Origin: Siphonodentalium dalli | Taxonomy: Eukaryota > Mollusca > Scaphopoda > Gadilida > Siphonodentaliidae | NCBI GenBank assembly: GCA_032622095.1 | Contig: CP136065.1 | Location: forward strand, 61,859,094-61,923,093 | Length of the DNA: 64,000 nt | Direction of reading: 5' to 3' | Shown here: positions 1 through 12,702 of the stretch, one piece after another | How the letters are laid out: each line of letters opens with the position of its first letter | How positions within the stretch are numbered: position 1 is the stretch's first letter | Position numbers and translations under genes: made by a program | The notes under the pieces: generated by a model | Seen by the model: the letters and a program-made list of their open reading frames with translations, nothing else | What the model was told of the DNA's origin: nothing | The model's database searches: none

Positions 1-83
1 CCGACGTTGTCCGGGCTATTCATCCGGGCTATTCAAAAACCAAATTTCAAGTCGATAGCTCTACCCGTTTCCGATATCTGGTC

Positions 84-95
84 TGCGCATGCGCG
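84..95. promoter_or_regulatory. NRF-1-type palindrome, representative copy
   Basis: TGCGCATGCGCG matches the consensus YGCGCAYGCGCR bound by NRF-1 and its relatives EWG (Drosophila) and P3A2 (sea urchin). It sits in the same place in each 122-bp monomer, roughly 45-56 bases from the monomer start. From the unit map I infer about 287 copies in the array. Four are visibly broken: GAGCATGCGC at 452, 6614 and 20621, and GCATGATCGA near 34885. The 12 bases alternate purine and pyrimidine, which also favours Z-DNA. Binding is inferred from the motif only. Confidence 0.6.
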
Positions 96-622
96 AAGCT
101 GGCGTCGCACGGGCTCGGCGACCCGATAAAATTCGTATCCGGGGCAAGATACATTCACATACCAAATTTCAAGTCGATAGCTCCACCCGTTTCCGAGATC
201 TCGTCTGCGCATGCGCGAAGCTGGCGTCGCACGGGCTCGCCGACCCGATAAAATTTGTATCCGGGGCAAGATACATTCACATAGCAAATTTCAAGTCGAT
301 AGCTCCACCCGTTTCCGAGATCTCGTCTGCGCATGCGCGAAGCTGGTGTCGCACGGGCTCGGCGACCCGATAAAATTCGTATCCGGGGCAAGATACATTC
401 ACATAGCAAATTTCAAGTCGATAGCTCCACCCGTTTCCGATATCTCGTCTGAGCATGCGCGAAGCGGGCGCCGCACGGGCTCGCCAATACGACAACGTTC
501 ACCGCCTGGTCACACTACACACACGTACCAAGTTTCGCCCCGATCGGTCGAGAATCGTAGATTTGTATAAATGACAGACAGACAGACAGACAAACAAACA
601 AACAGAGGTCTTCAAAATATAT

Positions 623-1141
623 ATGAGACTAGCCGATGAGCCCGACGTTGTCCGGGCTATTCATCCGGGCTATTCAAAAACCAAATTTCAAGTCGATAGC
701 TCTACCCGTTTCCGATATCTGGTCTGCGCATGCGCGAAGCTGGCGTCGCACGGGCTCGGCGACCCGATAAAATTCGTATCCGGGGCAAGATACATTCACA
801 TACCAAATTTCAAGTCGATAGCTCCACCCGTTTCCGAGATCTCGTCTGCGCATGCGCGAAGCTGGTGTCGCACGGGCTCGGCGACCCGATAAAATTCGTA
901 TCCGGGGCAAGATACATTCACATAGCAAATTTCAAGTCGATAGCTCCACCCGTTTCCGAGATCTCGTCTGCGCATGCGCGAAGCGGGCGCCGCACGGGCT
1001 CGCCAATACGACAACGTTCACCGCCTGGTCAAACAACACACACGTACCAAGTTTCGTCCCGATCGGTCGAGAATCGTAGATTTGTATAAATGACAGACAG
1101 ACAGACAAACAAACAAACAAACAGAGGTCTTCAAAATATAT
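623..1141 (+). repeat. Representative short unit (S, 519 bp, three monomers)
   Basis: Head 623-680, monomers beginning at 681, 803 and 925, tail 1047-1141. The short unit lacks one 122-bp monomer compared with long units and always carries the B-type tail (GTCAAACAACAC before the tail, then TTTCGTCCCGATC, with four GACA and four AACA repeats). Eighteen of the 19 short units share this form. The unit at 43767 is different: it keeps the GCTCGCCGACCC block of a B-type long unit, so it lost its monomer independently. Confidence 0.95.
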
Positions 1142-1782
1142 ATGAGACTAGCCGATGAGCCCGACGTTGTCCGGGCTATTCATCCGGGCTATTCAAAAAC
1201 CAAATTTCATGTCGATAGCTCTACCCGTTTCCGATATCTGGTCTGCGCATGCGCGAAGCTGGCGTCGCACGGGCTCGGCGACCCGATAAAATTCGTATCC
1301 GGGGCAAGATACATTCACATACCAAATTTCAAGTCGATAGCTCCACCCGTTTCCGAGATCTCGTCTGCGCATGCGCGAAGCTGGCGTCGCACGGGCTCGC
1401 CGACCCGATAAAATTTGTATCCGGGGCAAGATACATTCACATAGCAAATTTCAAGTCGATAGCTCCACCCGTTTCCGAGATCTCGTCTGCGCATGCGCGA
1501 AGCTGGTGTCGCACGGGCTCGGCGACCCGATAAAATTCGTATCCGGGGCAAGATACATTCACATAGCAAATTTCAAGTCGATAGCTCCACCCGTTTCCGA
1601 TATCTCGTCTGCGCATGCGCGAAGCGGGCGCCGCACGGGCTCGCCAATACGACAACGTTCACCGCCTGGTCACACTACACACACGTACCAAGTTTCGCCC
1701 CGATCGGTCGAGAATCGTAGATTTGTATAAATGACAGACAGACAGACAGACAAACAAACAAACAGAGGTCTTCAAAATATAT
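1142..1782 (+). repeat. Representative long unit, type A (641 bp, four monomers)
   Basis: Head 1142-1199, monomers at 1200, 1322, 1444 and 1566, tail 1688-1782. Type A is marked by TTTGTATCC in the second monomer, GATATCTCG in the fourth, CACACTACAC before the tail, TTTCGCCCCGATC in the tail and a (GACA)5(AACA)3 run. The start of the tail (CCAAGTTTCGCCCCGATCGG) aligns with the start of a monomer, so the tail is a fifth, diverged half-monomer that ends in a microsatellite. This unit also has a private change, TTTCATGTCG for TTTCAAGTCG, at 1206-1215. Confidence 0.95.
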
Positions 1783-2423
1783 ATGAGACTAGCCGATGAG
1801 CCCGACGTTGTCCGGGCTATTCATCCGGGCTATTCAAAAACCAAATTTCAAGTCGATAGCTCTACCCGTTTCCGATATCTGGTCTGCGCATGCGCGAAGC
1901 TGGCGTCGCACGGGCTCGGCGACCCGATAAAATTCGTATCCGGGGCAAGATACATTCACATACCAAATTTCAAGTCGATAGCTCCACCCGTTTCCGAGAT
2001 CTCGTCTGCGCATGCGCGAAGCTGGCGTCGCACGGGCTCGCCGACCCGATAAAATTCGTATCCGGGGCAAGATACATTCACATAGCAAATTTCAAGTCGA
2101 TAGCTCCACCCGTTTCCGAGATCTCGTCTGCGCATGCGCGAAGCTGGTGTCGCACGGGCTCGGCGACCCGATAAAATTCGTATCCGGGGCAAGATACATT
2201 CACATAGCAAATTTCAAGTCGATAGCTCCACCCGTTTCCGAGATCTCGTCTGCGCATGCGCGAAGCGGGCGCCGCACGGGCTCGCCAATACGACAACGTT
2301 CACCGCCTGGTCAAACAACACACACGTACCAAGTTTCGTCCCGATCGGTCGAGAATCGTAGATTTGTATAAATGACAGACAGACAGACAAACAAACAAAC
2401 AAACAGAGGTCTTCAAAATATAT
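1783..2423 (+). repeat. Representative long unit, type B (641 bp)
   Basis: Same layout as type A, but with TTCGTATCC in the second monomer, GAGATCTCG in the fourth, TCAAACAACAC before the tail, TTTCGTCCCGATC in the tail and a (GACA)4(AACA)4 run. Other B units start at 3065, 5503, 13344, 15786, 19510, 24123, 27847, 31571, 34013, 36455 and 38883. Those at 5503, 19510, 27847 and 31571 form a subtype in which the third monomer starts CCAAATTTC instead of GCAAATTTC. Units at 3065 and 36455 form another subtype with GCTCGGCGACCC in the second monomer. Confidence 0.93.
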
Positions 2424-5400
2424 ATGAGACTAGCCGATGAGCCCGACGTTGTCCGGGCTATTCATCCGGGCTATTCAAAAACCAAATTTCAAGTCGATAG
2501 CTCTACCCGTTTCCGATATCTGGTCTGCGCATGCGCGAAGCTGGCGTCGCACGGGCTCGGCGACCCGATAAAATTCGTATCCGGGGCAAGATACATTCAC
2601 ATACCAAATTTCAAGTCGATAGCTCCACCCGTTTCCGAGATCTCGTCTGCGCATGCGCGAAGCTGGCGTCGCACGGGCTCGCCGACCCGATAAAATTTGT
2701 ATCCGGGGCAAGATACATTCACATAGCAAATTTCAAGTCGATAGCTCCACCCGTTTCCGAGATCTCGTCTGCGCATGCGCGAAGCTGGTGTCGCACGGGC
2801 TCGGCGACCCGATAAAATTCGTATCCGGGGCAAGATACATTCACATAGCAAATTTCAAGTCGATAGCTCCACCCGTTTCCGATATCTCGTCTGCGCATGC
2901 GCGAAGCGGGCGCCGCACGGGCTCGCCAATACGACAACGTTCACCGCCTGGTCACACTACACACACGTACCAAGTTTCGCCCAGATCGGTCGAGAATCGT
3001 AGATTTGTATAAATGACAGACAGACAGACAGACAAACAAACAAACAGAGGTCTTCAAAATATATATGAGACTAGCCGATGAGCCCGACGTTGTCCGGGCT
3101 ATTCATCCGGGCTATTCAAAAACCAAATTTCAAGTCGATAGCTCTACCCGTTTCCGATATCTGGTCTGCGCATGCGCGAAGCTGGCGTCGCACGGGCTCG
3201 GCGACCCGATAAAATTCGTATCCGGGGCAAGATACATTCACATACCAAATTTCAAGTCGATAGCTCCACCCGTTTCCGAGATCTCGTCTGCGCATGCGCG
3301 AAGCTGGCGTCGCACGGGCTCGGCGACCCGATAAAATTCGTATCCGGGGCAAGATACATTCACATAGCAAATTTCAAGTCGATAGCTCCACCCGTTTCCG
3401 AGATCTCGTCTGCGCATGCGCGAAGCTGGTGTCGCACGGGCTCGGCGACCCGATAAAATTCGTATCCGGGGCAAGATACATTCACATAGCAAATTTCAAG
3501 TCGATAGCTCCACCCGTTTCCGAGATCTCGTCTGCGCATGCGCGAAGCGGGCGCCGCACGGGCTCGCCAATACGACAACGTTCACCGCCTGGTCAAACAA
3601 CACACACGTACCAAGTTTCGTCCCGATCGGTCGATAATCGTAGATTTGTATAAATGACAGACAGACAAACAAACAAACAAACAGAGGTCTTCAAAATATA
3701 TATGAGACTAGCCGATGAGCCCGACGTTGTCCGGGCTATTCATCCGGGCTATTCAAAAACCAAATTTCAAGTCGATAGCTCTACCCGTTTCCGATATCTG
3801 GTCTGCGCATGCGCGAAGCTGGCGTCGCACGGGCTCGGCGACCCGATAAAATTCGTATCCGGGGCAAGATACATTCACATACCAAATTTCAAGTCGATAG
3901 CTCCACCCGTTTCCGAGATCTCGTCTGCGCATGCGCGAAGCTGGCGTCGCACGGGCTCGCCGACCCGATAAAATTTGTATCCGGGGCAAGATACATTCAC
4001 ATAGCAAATTTCAAGTCGATAGCTCCACCCGTTTCCGAGATCTCGTCTGCGCATGCGCGAAGCTGGTGTCGCACGGGCTCGGCGACCCGATAAAATTCGT
4101 ATCCGGGGCAAGATACATTCACATAGCAAATTTCAAGTCGATAGCTCCACCCGTTTCCGATATCTCGTCTGCGCATGCGCGAAGCGGGCGCCGCACGGGC
4201 TCGCCAATACGACAACGTTCACCGCCTGGTCACACTACACACACGTACCAAGTTTCGCCCCGATCGGTCGAGAATCGTAGATTTGTATAAATGACAGACA
4301 GACAGACAGACAGACAAACAAACAAACAGAGGTCTTCAAAATATATATGAGACTAGCCGATGAGCCCGACGTTGTCCGGGCTATTCATCCGGGCTATTCA
4401 AAAACCAAATTTCAAGTCGATAGCTCTACCCGTTTCCGATATCTGGTCTGCGCATGCGCGAAGCTGGCGTCGCACGGGCTCGGCGACCCGATAAAATTCG
4501 TATCCGGGGCAAGATACATTCACATACCAAATTTCAAGTCGATAGCTCCACCCGTTTCCGAGATCTCGTCTGCGCATGCGCGAAGCTGGTGTCGCACGGG
4601 CTCGGCGACCCGATAAAATTCGTATCCGGGGCAAGATACATTCACATAGCAAATTTCAAGTCGATAGCTCCACCCGTTTCCGAGATCTCGTCTGCGCATG
4701 CGCGAAGCGGGCGCCGCACGGGCTCGCCAATACGACAACGTTCACCGCCTGGTCAAACAACACACACGTACCAAGTTTCGTCCCGATCGGTCGAGAATCG
4801 TAGATTTGTATAAATGACAGACAGACAAACAAACAAACAAACAGAGGTCTTCAAAATATATATGAGACTAGCCGATGAGCCCGACGTTGTCCGGGCTATT
4901 CATCCGGGCTATTCAAAAACCAAATTTCAAGTCGATAGCTCTACCCGTTTCCGATATCTGGTCTGCGCATGCGCGAAGCTGGCGTCGCACGGGCTCGGCG
5001 ACCCGATAAAATTCGTATCCGGGGCAAGATACATTCACATACCAAATTTCAAGTCGATAGCTCCACCCGTTTCCGAGATCTCGTCTGCGCATGCGCGAAG
5101 CTGGCGTCGCACGGGCTCGCCGACCCGATAAAATTTGTATCCGGGGCAAGATACATTCACATAGCAAATTTCAAGTCGATAGCTCCACCCGTTTCCGAGA
5201 TCTCGTCTGCGCATGCGCGAAGCTGGTGTCGCACGGGCTCGGCGACCCGATAAAATTCGTATCCGGGGCAAGATACATTCACATAGCAAATTTCAAGTCG
5301 ATAGCTCCACCCGTTTCCGATATCTCGTCTGCGCATGCGCGAAGCGGGCGCCGCACGGGCTCGCCAATACGACAACGTTCACCGCCTGGTCACACTACAC

Positions 5401-8400
5401 ACACGTACCAAGTTTCGCCCCGATCGGTCGAGAATCGTAGATTTGTATAAATGACAGACAGACAGACAGACAAACAAACAAACAGAGGTCTTCAAAATAT
5501 ATATGAGACTAGCCGATGAGCCCGACGTTGTCCGGGCTATTCATCCGGGCTATTCAAAAACCAAATTTCAAGTCGATAGCTCTACCCGTTTCCGATATCT
5601 GGTCTGCGCATGCGCGAAGCTGGCGTCGCACGGGCTCGGCGACCCGATAAAATTCGTATCCGGGGCAAGATACATTCACATACCAAATTTCAAGTCGATA
5701 GCTCCACCCGTTTCCGAGATCTCGTCTGCGCATGCGCGAAGCTGGCGTCGCACGGGCTCGCCGACCCGATAAAATTCGTATCCGGGGCAAGATACATTCA
5801 CATACCAAATTTCAAGTCGATAGCTCCACCCGTTTCCGAGATCTCGTCTGCGCATGCGCGAAGCTGGTGTCGCACGGGCTCGGCGACCCGATAAAATTCG
5901 TATCCGGGGCAAGATACATTCACATAGCAAATTTCAAGTCGATAGCTCCACCCGTTTCCGAGATCTCGTCTGCGCATGCGCGAAGCGGGCGCCGCACGGG
6001 CTCGCCAATACGACAACGTTCACCGCCTGGTCAAACAACACACACGTACCAAGTTTCGTCCCGATCGGTCGAGAATCGTAGATTTGTATAAATGACAGAC
6101 AGACAGACAAACAAACAAACAAACAGAGGTCTTCAAAATATATATGAGACTAGCCGATGAGCCCGACGTTGTCCGGGCTATTCATCCGGGCTATTCAAAA
6201 ACCAAATTTCAAGTCGATAGCTCTACCCGTTTCCGATATCTGGTCTGCGCATGCGCGAAGCTGGCGTCGCACGGGCTCGGCGACCCGATAAAATTCGTAT
6301 CCGGGGCAAGATACATTCACATACCAAATTTCAAGTCGATAGCTCCACCCGTTTCCGAGATCTCGTCTGCGCATGCGCGAAGCTGGCGTCGCACGGGCTC
6401 GCCGACCCGATAAAATTTGTATCCGGGGCAAGATACATTCACATAGCAAATTTCAAGTCGATAGCTCCACCCGTTTCCGAGATCTCGTCTGCGCATGCGC
6501 GAAGCTGGTGTCGCACGGGCTCGGCGACCCGATAAAATTCGTATCCGGGGCAAGATACATTCACATAGCAAATTTCAAGTCGATAGCTCCACCCGTTTCC
6601 GATATCTCGTCTGAGCATGCGCGAAGCGGGCGCCGCACGGGCTCGCCAATACGACAACGTTCACCGCCTGGTCACACTACACACACGTACCAAGTTTCGC
6701 CCCGATCGGTCGAGAATCGTAGATTTGTATAAATGACAGACAGACAGACAGACAAACAAACAAACAGAGGTCTTCAAAATATATATGAGACTAGCCGATG
6801 AGCCCGACGTTGTCCGGGCTATTCATCCGGGCTATTCAAAAACCAAATTTCAAGTCGATAGCTCTACCCGTTTCCGATATCTGGTCTGCGCATGCGCGAA
6901 GCTGGCGTCGCACGGGCTCGGCGACCCGATAAAATTCGTATCCGGGGCAAGATACATTCACATACCAAATTTCAAGTCGATAGCTCCACCCGTTTCCGAG
7001 ATCTCGTCTGCGCATGCGCGAAGCTGGTGTCGCACGGGCTCGGCGACCCGATAAAATTCGTATCCGGGGCAAGATACATTCACATAGCAAATTTCAAGTC
7101 GATAGCTCCACCCGTTTCCGAGATCTCGTCTGCGCATGCGCGAAGCGGGCGCCGCACGGGCTCGCCAATACGACAACGTTCACCGCCTGGTCAAACAACA
7201 CACACGTACCAAGTTTCGTCCCGATCGGTCGAGAATCGTAGATTTGTATAAATGACAGACAGACAGACAAACAAACAAACAGAGGTCTTCAAAATATATA
7301 TGAGACTAGCCGATGAGCCCGACGTTGTCCGGGCTATTCATCCGGGCTATTCAAAAACCAAATTTCAAGTCGATAGCTCTACCCGTTTCCGATATCTGGT
7401 CTGCGCATGCGCGAAGCTGGCGTCGCACGGGCTCGGCGACCCGATAAAATTCGTATCCGGGGCAAGATACATTCACATACCAAATTTCAAGTCGATAGCT
7501 CCACCCGTTTCCGAGATCTCGTCTGCGCATGCGCGAAGCTGGCGTCGCACGGGCTCGCCGACCCGATAAAATTTGTATCCGGGGCAAGATACATTCACAT
7601 AGCAAATTTCAAGTCGATAGCTCCACCCGTTTCCGAGATCTCGTCTGCGCATGCGCGAATCTGGTGTCGCACGGGCTCGGCGACCCGATAAAATTCGTAT
7701 CCGGGGCAAGATACATTCACATAGCAAATTTCAAGTCGATAGCTCCACCCGTTTCCGATATCTCGTCTGCGCATGCGCGAAGCGGGCGCCGCACGGGCTC
7801 GCCAATACGACAACGTTCACCGCCTGGTCACACTACACACACGTACCAAGTTTCGCCCCGATCGGTCGAGAATCGTAGATTTGTATAAATGACAGACAGA
7901 CAGACAGACAAACAAACAAACAGAGGTCTTCAAAATATATATGAGACTAGCCGATGAGCCCGACGTTGTCCGGGCTATTCATCCGGGCTATTCAAAAACC
8001 AAATTTCAAGTCGATAGCTCTACCCGTTTCCGATATCTGGTCTGCGCATGCGCGAAGCTGGCGTCGCACGGGCTCGGCGACCCGATAAAATTCGTATCCG
8101 GGGCAAGATACATTCACATACCAAATTTCAAGTCGATAGCTCCACCCGTTTCCGAGATCTCGTCTGCGCATGCGCGAAGCTGGTGTCGCACGGGCTCGGC
8201 GACCCGATAAAATTCGTATCCGGGGCAAGATACATTCACATAGCAAATTTCAAGTCGATAGCTCCACCCGTTTCCGAGATCTCGTCTGCGCATGCGCGAA
8301 GCGGGCGCCGCACGGGCTCGCCAATACGACAACGTTCACCGCCTGGTCAAACAACACACACGTACCAAGTTTCGTCCCGATCGGTCGAGAATCGTAGATT

Positions 8401-11400
8401 TGTATAAATGACAGACAGACAGACAAACAAACAAACAAACAGAGGTCTTCAAAATATATATGAGACTAGCCGATGAGCCCGACGTTGTCCGGGCTATTCA
8501 TCCGGGCTATTCAAAAACCAAATTTCAAGTCGATAGCTCTACCCGTTTCCGATATCTGGTCTGCGCATGCGCGAAGCTGGCGTCGCACGGGCTCGGCGAC
8601 CCGATAAAATTCGTATCCGGGGCAAGATACATTCACATACCAAATTTCAAGTCGATAGCTCCACCCGTTTCCGAGATCTCGTCTGCGCATGCGCGAAGCT
8701 GGCGTCGCACGGGCTCGCCGACCCGATAAAATTTGTATCCGGGGCAAGATACATTCACATAGCAAATTTCAAGTCGATAGCTCCACCCGTTTCCGAGATC
8801 TCGTCTGCGCATGCGCGAAGCTGGTGTCGCACGGGCTCGGCGACCCGATAAAATTCGTATCCGGGGCAAGATACATTCACATAGCAAATTTCAAGTCGAT
8901 AGCTCCACCCGTTTCCGATATCTCGTCTGCGCATGCGCGAAGCGGGCGCCGCACGGGCTCGCCAATACGACAACGTTCACCGCCTGGTCACACTACACAC
9001 ACGTACCAAGTTTCGCCCCGATCGGTCGAGAATCGTAGATTTGTATAAATGACAGACAGACAGACAGACAAACAAACAAACAGAGGTCTTCAAAATATAT
9101 ATGAGACTAGCCGATGAGCCCGACGTTGTCCGGGCTATTCATCCGGGCTATTCAAAAACCAAATTTCAAGTCGATAGCTCTACCCGTTTCCGATATCTGG
9201 TCTGCGCATGCGCGAAGCTGGCGTCGCACGGGCTCGGCGACCCGATAAAATTCGTATCCGGGGCAAGATACATTCACATACCAAATTTCAAGTCGATAGC
9301 TCCACCCGTTTCCGAGATCTCGTCTGCGCATGCGCGAAGCTGGCGTCGCACGGGCTCGCCGACCCGATAAAATTCGTATCCGGGGCAAGATACATTCACA
9401 TAGCAAATTTCAAGTCGATAGCTCCACCCGTTTCCGAGATCTCGTCTGCGCATGCGCGAAGCTGGTGTCGCACGGGCTCGGCGACCCGATAAAATTCGTA
9501 TCCGGGGCAAGATACATTCACATAGCAAATTTCAAGTCGATAGCTCCACCCGTTTCCGATATCTCGTCTGCGCATGCGCGAAGCGGGCGCCGCACGGGCT
9601 CGCCAATACGACAACGTTCACCGCCTGGTCACACTACACACACGTACCAAGTTTCGCCCCGATCGGTCGAGAATCGTAGATTTGTATAAATGACAGACAG
9701 ACAGACAGACAAACAAACAAACAGAGGTCTTCAAAATATATATGAGACTAGCCGATGAGCCCGACGTTGTCCGGGCTATTCATCCGGGCTATTCAAAAAC
9801 CAAATTTCAAGTCGATAGCTCTACCCGTTTCCGATATCTGGTCTGCGCATGCGCGAAGCTGGCGTCGCACGGGCTCGGCGACCCGATAAAATTCGTATCC
9901 GGGGCAAGATACATTCACATACCAAATTTCAAGTCGATAGCTCCACCCGTTTCCGAGATCTCGTCTGCGCATGCGCGAAGCTGGCGTCGCACGGGCTCGC
10001 CGACCCGATAAAATTCGTATCCGGGGCAAGATACATTCACATAGCAAATTTCAAGTCGATAGCTCCACCCGTTTCCGAGATCTCGTCTGCGCATGCGCGA
10101 AGCTGGTGTCGCACGGGCTCGGCGACCCGATAAAATTCGTATCCGGGGCAAGATACATTCACATAGCAAATTTCAAGTCGATAGCTCCACCCGTTTCCGA
10201 TATCTCGTCTGCGCATGCGCGAAGCGGGCGCCGCACGGGCTCGCCAATACGACAACGTTCACCGCCTGGTCAAACAACACACACGTACCAAGTTTCGTCC
10301 CGATCGGTCGAGAATCGTAGATTTGTATAAATGACAGACAGACAGACAAACAAACAAACAAACAGAGGTCTTCAAAATATATATGAGACTAGCCGATGAG
10401 CCCGACGTTGTCCGGGCTATTCATCCGGGCTATTCAAAAACCAAATTTCAAGTCGATAGCTCTACCCGTTTCCGATATCTGGTCTGCGCATGCGCGAAGC
10501 TGGCGTCGCACGGGCTCGGCGACCCGATAAAATTCGTATCCGGGGCAAGATACATTCACATACCAAATTTCAAGTCGATAGCTCCACCCGTTTCCGAGAT
10601 CTCGTCTGCGCATGCGCGAAGCTGGCGTCGCACGGGCTCGCCGACCCGATAAAATTTGTATCCGGGGCAAGATACATTCACATAGCAAATTTCAAGTCGA
10701 TAGCTCCACCCGTTTCCGAGATCTCGTCTGCGCATGCGCGAAGCTGGTGTCGCACGGGCTCGGCGACCCGATAAAATTCGTATCCGGGGCAAGATACATT
10801 CACATAGCAAATTTCAAGTCGATAGCTCCACCCGTTTCCGATATCTCGTCTGCGCATGCGCGAAGCGGGCGCCGCACGGGCTCGCCAATACGACAACGTT
10901 CACCGCCTGGTCACACTACACACACGTACCAAGTTTCGCCCCGATCGGTCGAGAATCGTAGATTTGTATAAATGACAGACAGACAGACAGACAAACAAAC
11001 AAACAGAGGTCTTCAAAATATATATGAGACTAGCCGATGAGCCCGACGTTGTCCGGGCTATTCATCCGGGCTATTCAAAAACCAAATTTCAAGTCGATAG
11101 CTCTACCCGTTTCCGATATCTGGTCTGCGCATGCGCGAAGCTGGCGTCGCACGGGCTCGGCGACCCGATAAAATTCGTATCCGGGGCAAGATACATTCAC
11201 ATACCAAATTTCAAGTCGATAGCTCCACCCGTTTCCGAGATCTCGTCTGCGCATGCGCGAAGCTGGTGTCGCACGGGCTCGGCGACCCGATAAAATTCGT
11301 ATCCGGGGCAAGATACATTCACATAGCAAATTTCAAGTCGATAGCTCCACCCGTTTCCGAGATCTCGTCTGCGCATGCGCGAAGCGGGCGCCGCACGGGC

Positions 11401-12702
11401 TCGCCAATACGACAACGTTCACCGCCTGGTCAAACAACACACACGTACCAAGTTTCGTCCCGATCGGTCGAGAATCGTAGATTTGTATAAATGACAGACA
11501 GACAGACAAACAAACAAACAAACAGAGGTCTTCAAAATATATATGAGACTAGCCGATGAGCCCGACGTTGTCCGGGCTATTCATCCGGGCTATTCAAAAA
11601 CCAAATTTCAAGTCGATAGCTCTACCCGTTTCCGATATCTGGTCTGCGCATGCGCGAAGCTGGCGTCGCACGGGCTCGGCGACCCGATAAAATTCGTATC
11701 CGGGGCAAGATACATTCACATACCAAATTTCAAGTCGATAGCTCCACCCGTTTCCGAGATCTCGTCTGCGCATGCGCGAAGCTGGCGTCGCACGGGCTCG
11801 CCGACCCGATAAAATTTGTATCCGGGGCAAGATACATTCACATAGCAAATTTCAAGTCGATAGCTCCACCCGTTTCCGAGATCTCGTCTGCGCATGCGCG
11901 AAGCTGGTGTCGCACGGGCTCGGCGACCCGATAAAATTCGTATCCGGGGCAAGATACATTCACATAGCAAATTTCAAGTCGATAGCTCCACCCGTTTCCG
12001 AGATCTCGTCTGCGCATGCGCGAAGCGGGCGCCGCACGGGCTCGCCAATACGACAACGTTCACCGCCTGGTCACACTACACACACGTACCAAGTTTCGCC
12101 CCGATCGGTCGAGAATCGTAGATTTGTATAAATGACAGACAGACAGACAGACAAACAAACAAACAGAGGTCTTCAAAATATATATGAGACTAGCCGATGA
12201 GCCCGACGTTGTCCGGGCTATTCATCCGGGCTATTCAAAAACCAAATTTCAAGTCGATAGCTCTACCCGTTTCCGATATCTGGTCTGCGCATGCGCGAAG
12301 CTGGCGTCGCACGGGCTCGGCGACCCGATAAAATTCGTATCCGGGGCAAGATACATTCACATACCAAATTTCAAGTCGATAGCTCCACCCGTTTCCGAGA
12401 TCTCGTCTGCGCATGCGCGAAGCTGGTGTCGCACGGGCTCGGCGACCCGATAAAATTCGTATCCGGGGCAAGATACATTCACATAGCAAATTTCAAGTCG
12501 ATAGCTCCACCCGTTTCCGAGATCTCGTCTGCGCATGCGCGAAGCGGGCGCCGCACGGGCTCGCCAATACGACAACGTTCACCGCCTGGTCAAACAACAC
12601 ACACGTACCAAGTTTCGTCCCGATCGGTCGAGAATCGTAGATTTGTATAAATGACAGACAGACAGACAAACAAACAAACAAACAGAGGTCTTCAAAATAT
12701 AT

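Noticed and set aside
1142-1199. Active hammerhead ribozyme in the satellite head
   Set aside because: CTGATGA is CCGATGA, the GAAA box is absent and stems I and III do not close correctly. Kept only as a low-interest relic hypothesis.
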